From Pelagirhabdus alkalitolerans (lineage in GTDB: Bacteria; Bacillota; Bacilli; Bacillales; Amphibacillaceae): a stretch of DNA of 64,000 nucleotides. This document shows, piece after piece, positions 62,865-64,000 of the stretch (positions within the stretch are counted from its first letter, which is position 1; each line of letters starts with the position of its first letter). The position numbers were made by a program, and so were the translations under genes. The stretch spans positions 186,001 through 250,000 of the forward strand of contig NZ_FMYI01000002.1 in NCBI RefSeq assembly GCF_900096905.1, in the 5' to 3' direction. The notes under the pieces were generated by a model. The model was given only the letters and a program-made list of their open reading frames with translations. It was not told where the DNA came from and did not search any database.

Positions 62865-63998
62865 TTATTTTTTAAATAATTTTGCGGTTTTATATTTAGT
62901 ATGATCAATTAAACTTTTATCTCTGGGCTTAGTCGCAAACATGTTGTGTAAAGATAATAAGAACATAATTGAAAATAAGTAAAACAAAAAGATGTTAGCA
63001 AGTATAGGTAAAGAATTAGTATATGCAGAATCGAATGTTGAATTGTTATCGAGGTATATAATTGCAAATCCTGTAATCATAATGAAGTACAGCAAGTAGT
63101 GTGTAATTATAACAACCGGATATCGCTCAACTACAGAACAATTGCAAACATTTGAATCATCTTTTCCATTAAATGAATTTACTAATTTTTTAAAAAAAGA
63201 ATTTGAAGCCTTTTTCTTTTCTTTACATTTACAGCTAGAGATTTCTCTTCCTATTATTTTGGACATTCCATGCAAAAGAAAGAATATTATCACAATAACA
63301 CCTGACGCACCTATTGAACTTATAACCAGTACATTTCCAATTGGGAGCCTATGAGCATTATTAAAAATGCTAGTGAAAGAATGAATAGATCCAAAAGCGC
63401 CCATTAAAATAGCAGCGAATATACCTAAAATACTAATGAACTGTGTGATGACCTTATCATAGGTATCTTTTAATTCATTTTGCATTTTTGAGTAGTCATT
63501 TTGGTATTGTGCAAGTTTAGTTTCGAATTCCTCAATTGATTCGTTCATGTTATCAATTCTTTTTTCGTAATATACTATTTCATCGCTTATTCCATTTGGA
63601 ACATGATCTTTTTGTAATGTAGACAAGCCAATATGCTCTTTTATTTTAAGAAAATTTCTTTTTAGCTGATGTGAAGCATTATTATCAACGTTTTTTAAGT
63701 AATGAGACCAATTCTTATCTAAACGATCTTTAATAATGTCTTTTAATTCTTCTTGCGAGTTTTCAAAAACAATTCTAGTAATATCAGTATAAGGTATTAC
63801 GTCTGCTTCAAACTTAATACTTTTTAAAACATCAATAAATTCATTGAATTCTTTTGCAGCAGTAATCACTGTGGATCCACTATTATCAGATTGATCATTT
63901 TGAGTTGACCATTTGTTATCGGATTTACTATAAAATTTGTCTATAAATTCATCAATCTTATCCGTTTCTTTCTTAGTGTGGTTTTGGTCAGTCTTCAT
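62865..63998 (-). CDS. Unidentified coiled-coil membrane protein with two CxC pairs
   Basis: 377 residues from ATG 63998, though the gene could extend past the window. Order: charged soluble N-terminus (1–140), coiled coil (about 143–183), two membrane helices (about 187–208 and 224–246), a basic cytosolic loop holding CKC and CNC pairs (possible metal site), then two more helices (about 297–320 and 332–356). The family is not recognised. Lower GC than the core genes and location next to IS and recombinase remnants point to acquired DNA; it ends at its own terminator. Confidence 0.65.
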   Translation of the reverse strand: MKTDQNHTKKETDKIDEFIDKFYSKSDNKWSTQNDQSDNSGSTVITAAKEFNEFIDVLKSIKFEADVIPYTDITRIVFENSQEELKDIIKDRLDKNWSHYLKNVDNNASHQLKRNFLKIKEHIGLSTLQKDHVPNGISDEIVYYEKRIDNMNESIEEFETKLAQYQNDYSKMQNELKDTYDKVITQFISILGIFAAILMGAFGSIHSFTSIFNNAHRLPIGNVLVISSIGASGVIVIIFFLLHGMSKIIGREISSCKCKEKKKASNSFFKKLVNSFNGKDDSNVCNCSVVERYPVVIITHYLLYFIMITGFAIIYLDNNSTFDSAYTNSLPILANIFLFYLFSIMFLLSLHNMFATKPRDKSLIDHTKYKTAKLFKK

Positions 63999-64000
63999 GT

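Overview
The window is a low-GC chromosome segment from an endospore-forming member of the Bacillaceae. Gene order from cdsA to glnA follows the Bacillus subtilis cdsA–polC–nusA–infB–pnp–dpa–dapA–spoIIIE–recA–mutSL–hfq–glnRA backbone, and spore genes (dpaA, dpaB, spoIIIE, spoVS, cotE) are present. Very acidic linkers in the RodZ-like protein and in the nucleoside-binding lipoprotein suggest a moderate halophile. This is an inference from composition; I cannot name the species.

Layout: (1) 1–8130: envelope and replication genes (cdsA partial, rseP, proS, polC). (2) 8131–18072: translation and RNA cluster (rimP, nusA, ylxR, ylxQ, infB, ylxP, rbfA, truB, ribF, rpsO, pnp), with structured leaders before rpsO and pnp. 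(3) 18154–23279: ylmC/ymxH-like gene, dipicolinate synthase and the aspartate/DAP pathway, which together feed spore dipicolinate and cell-wall DAP/lysine. (4) 23348–35166: DNA translocase, GntR regulator, nucleoside ABC importer, ymfF/ymfH and a RodZ-like gene. (5) 35195–40101: pgsA, cinA, recA with an SOS-box-like site, and rny. (6) 40102–42658: a small accessory pocket between rny and ymdB holding a broken secreted-protein gene, a TraX-like membrane protein and a 25-codon membrane peptide. (7) 42659–55713: ymdB, spoVS, miaB, a ricA-like gene, cotE, mutS, mutL, miaA, hfq, hflX, glnR and glnA.

From 55614 to the end the window is a mobile region. The 3' end of glnA, with its terminator, is repeated 3904 bp downstream, so an element integrated there. 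It now looks like a collapsed prophage: an integrase C-terminal fragment on the minus strand abuts the cell-wall-binding tail of an endolysin on the plus strand, followed by cargo genes of unknown function. One cargo protein (57985–58983) has an N-terminal domain resembling those found on Mrr-type restriction enzymes, followed by a hydrophobic segment in place of a nuclease domain; it is the best candidate for an undescribed (possibly anti-phage) function. The downstream repeat is itself followed by decayed arm-type sites at nearly the same distance, which suggests a second relic in tandem. An IS21-family element (59714–62148), a broken resolvase gene and an unidentified coiled-coil membrane protein complete the window.

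Several genes usual at these positions in B. subtilis are absent: dxr, ylxY, mlpA, rnjB, tepA, ymfI/J/K, pbpX, tdh/kbl and ynbB. They may lie elsewhere in the genome.
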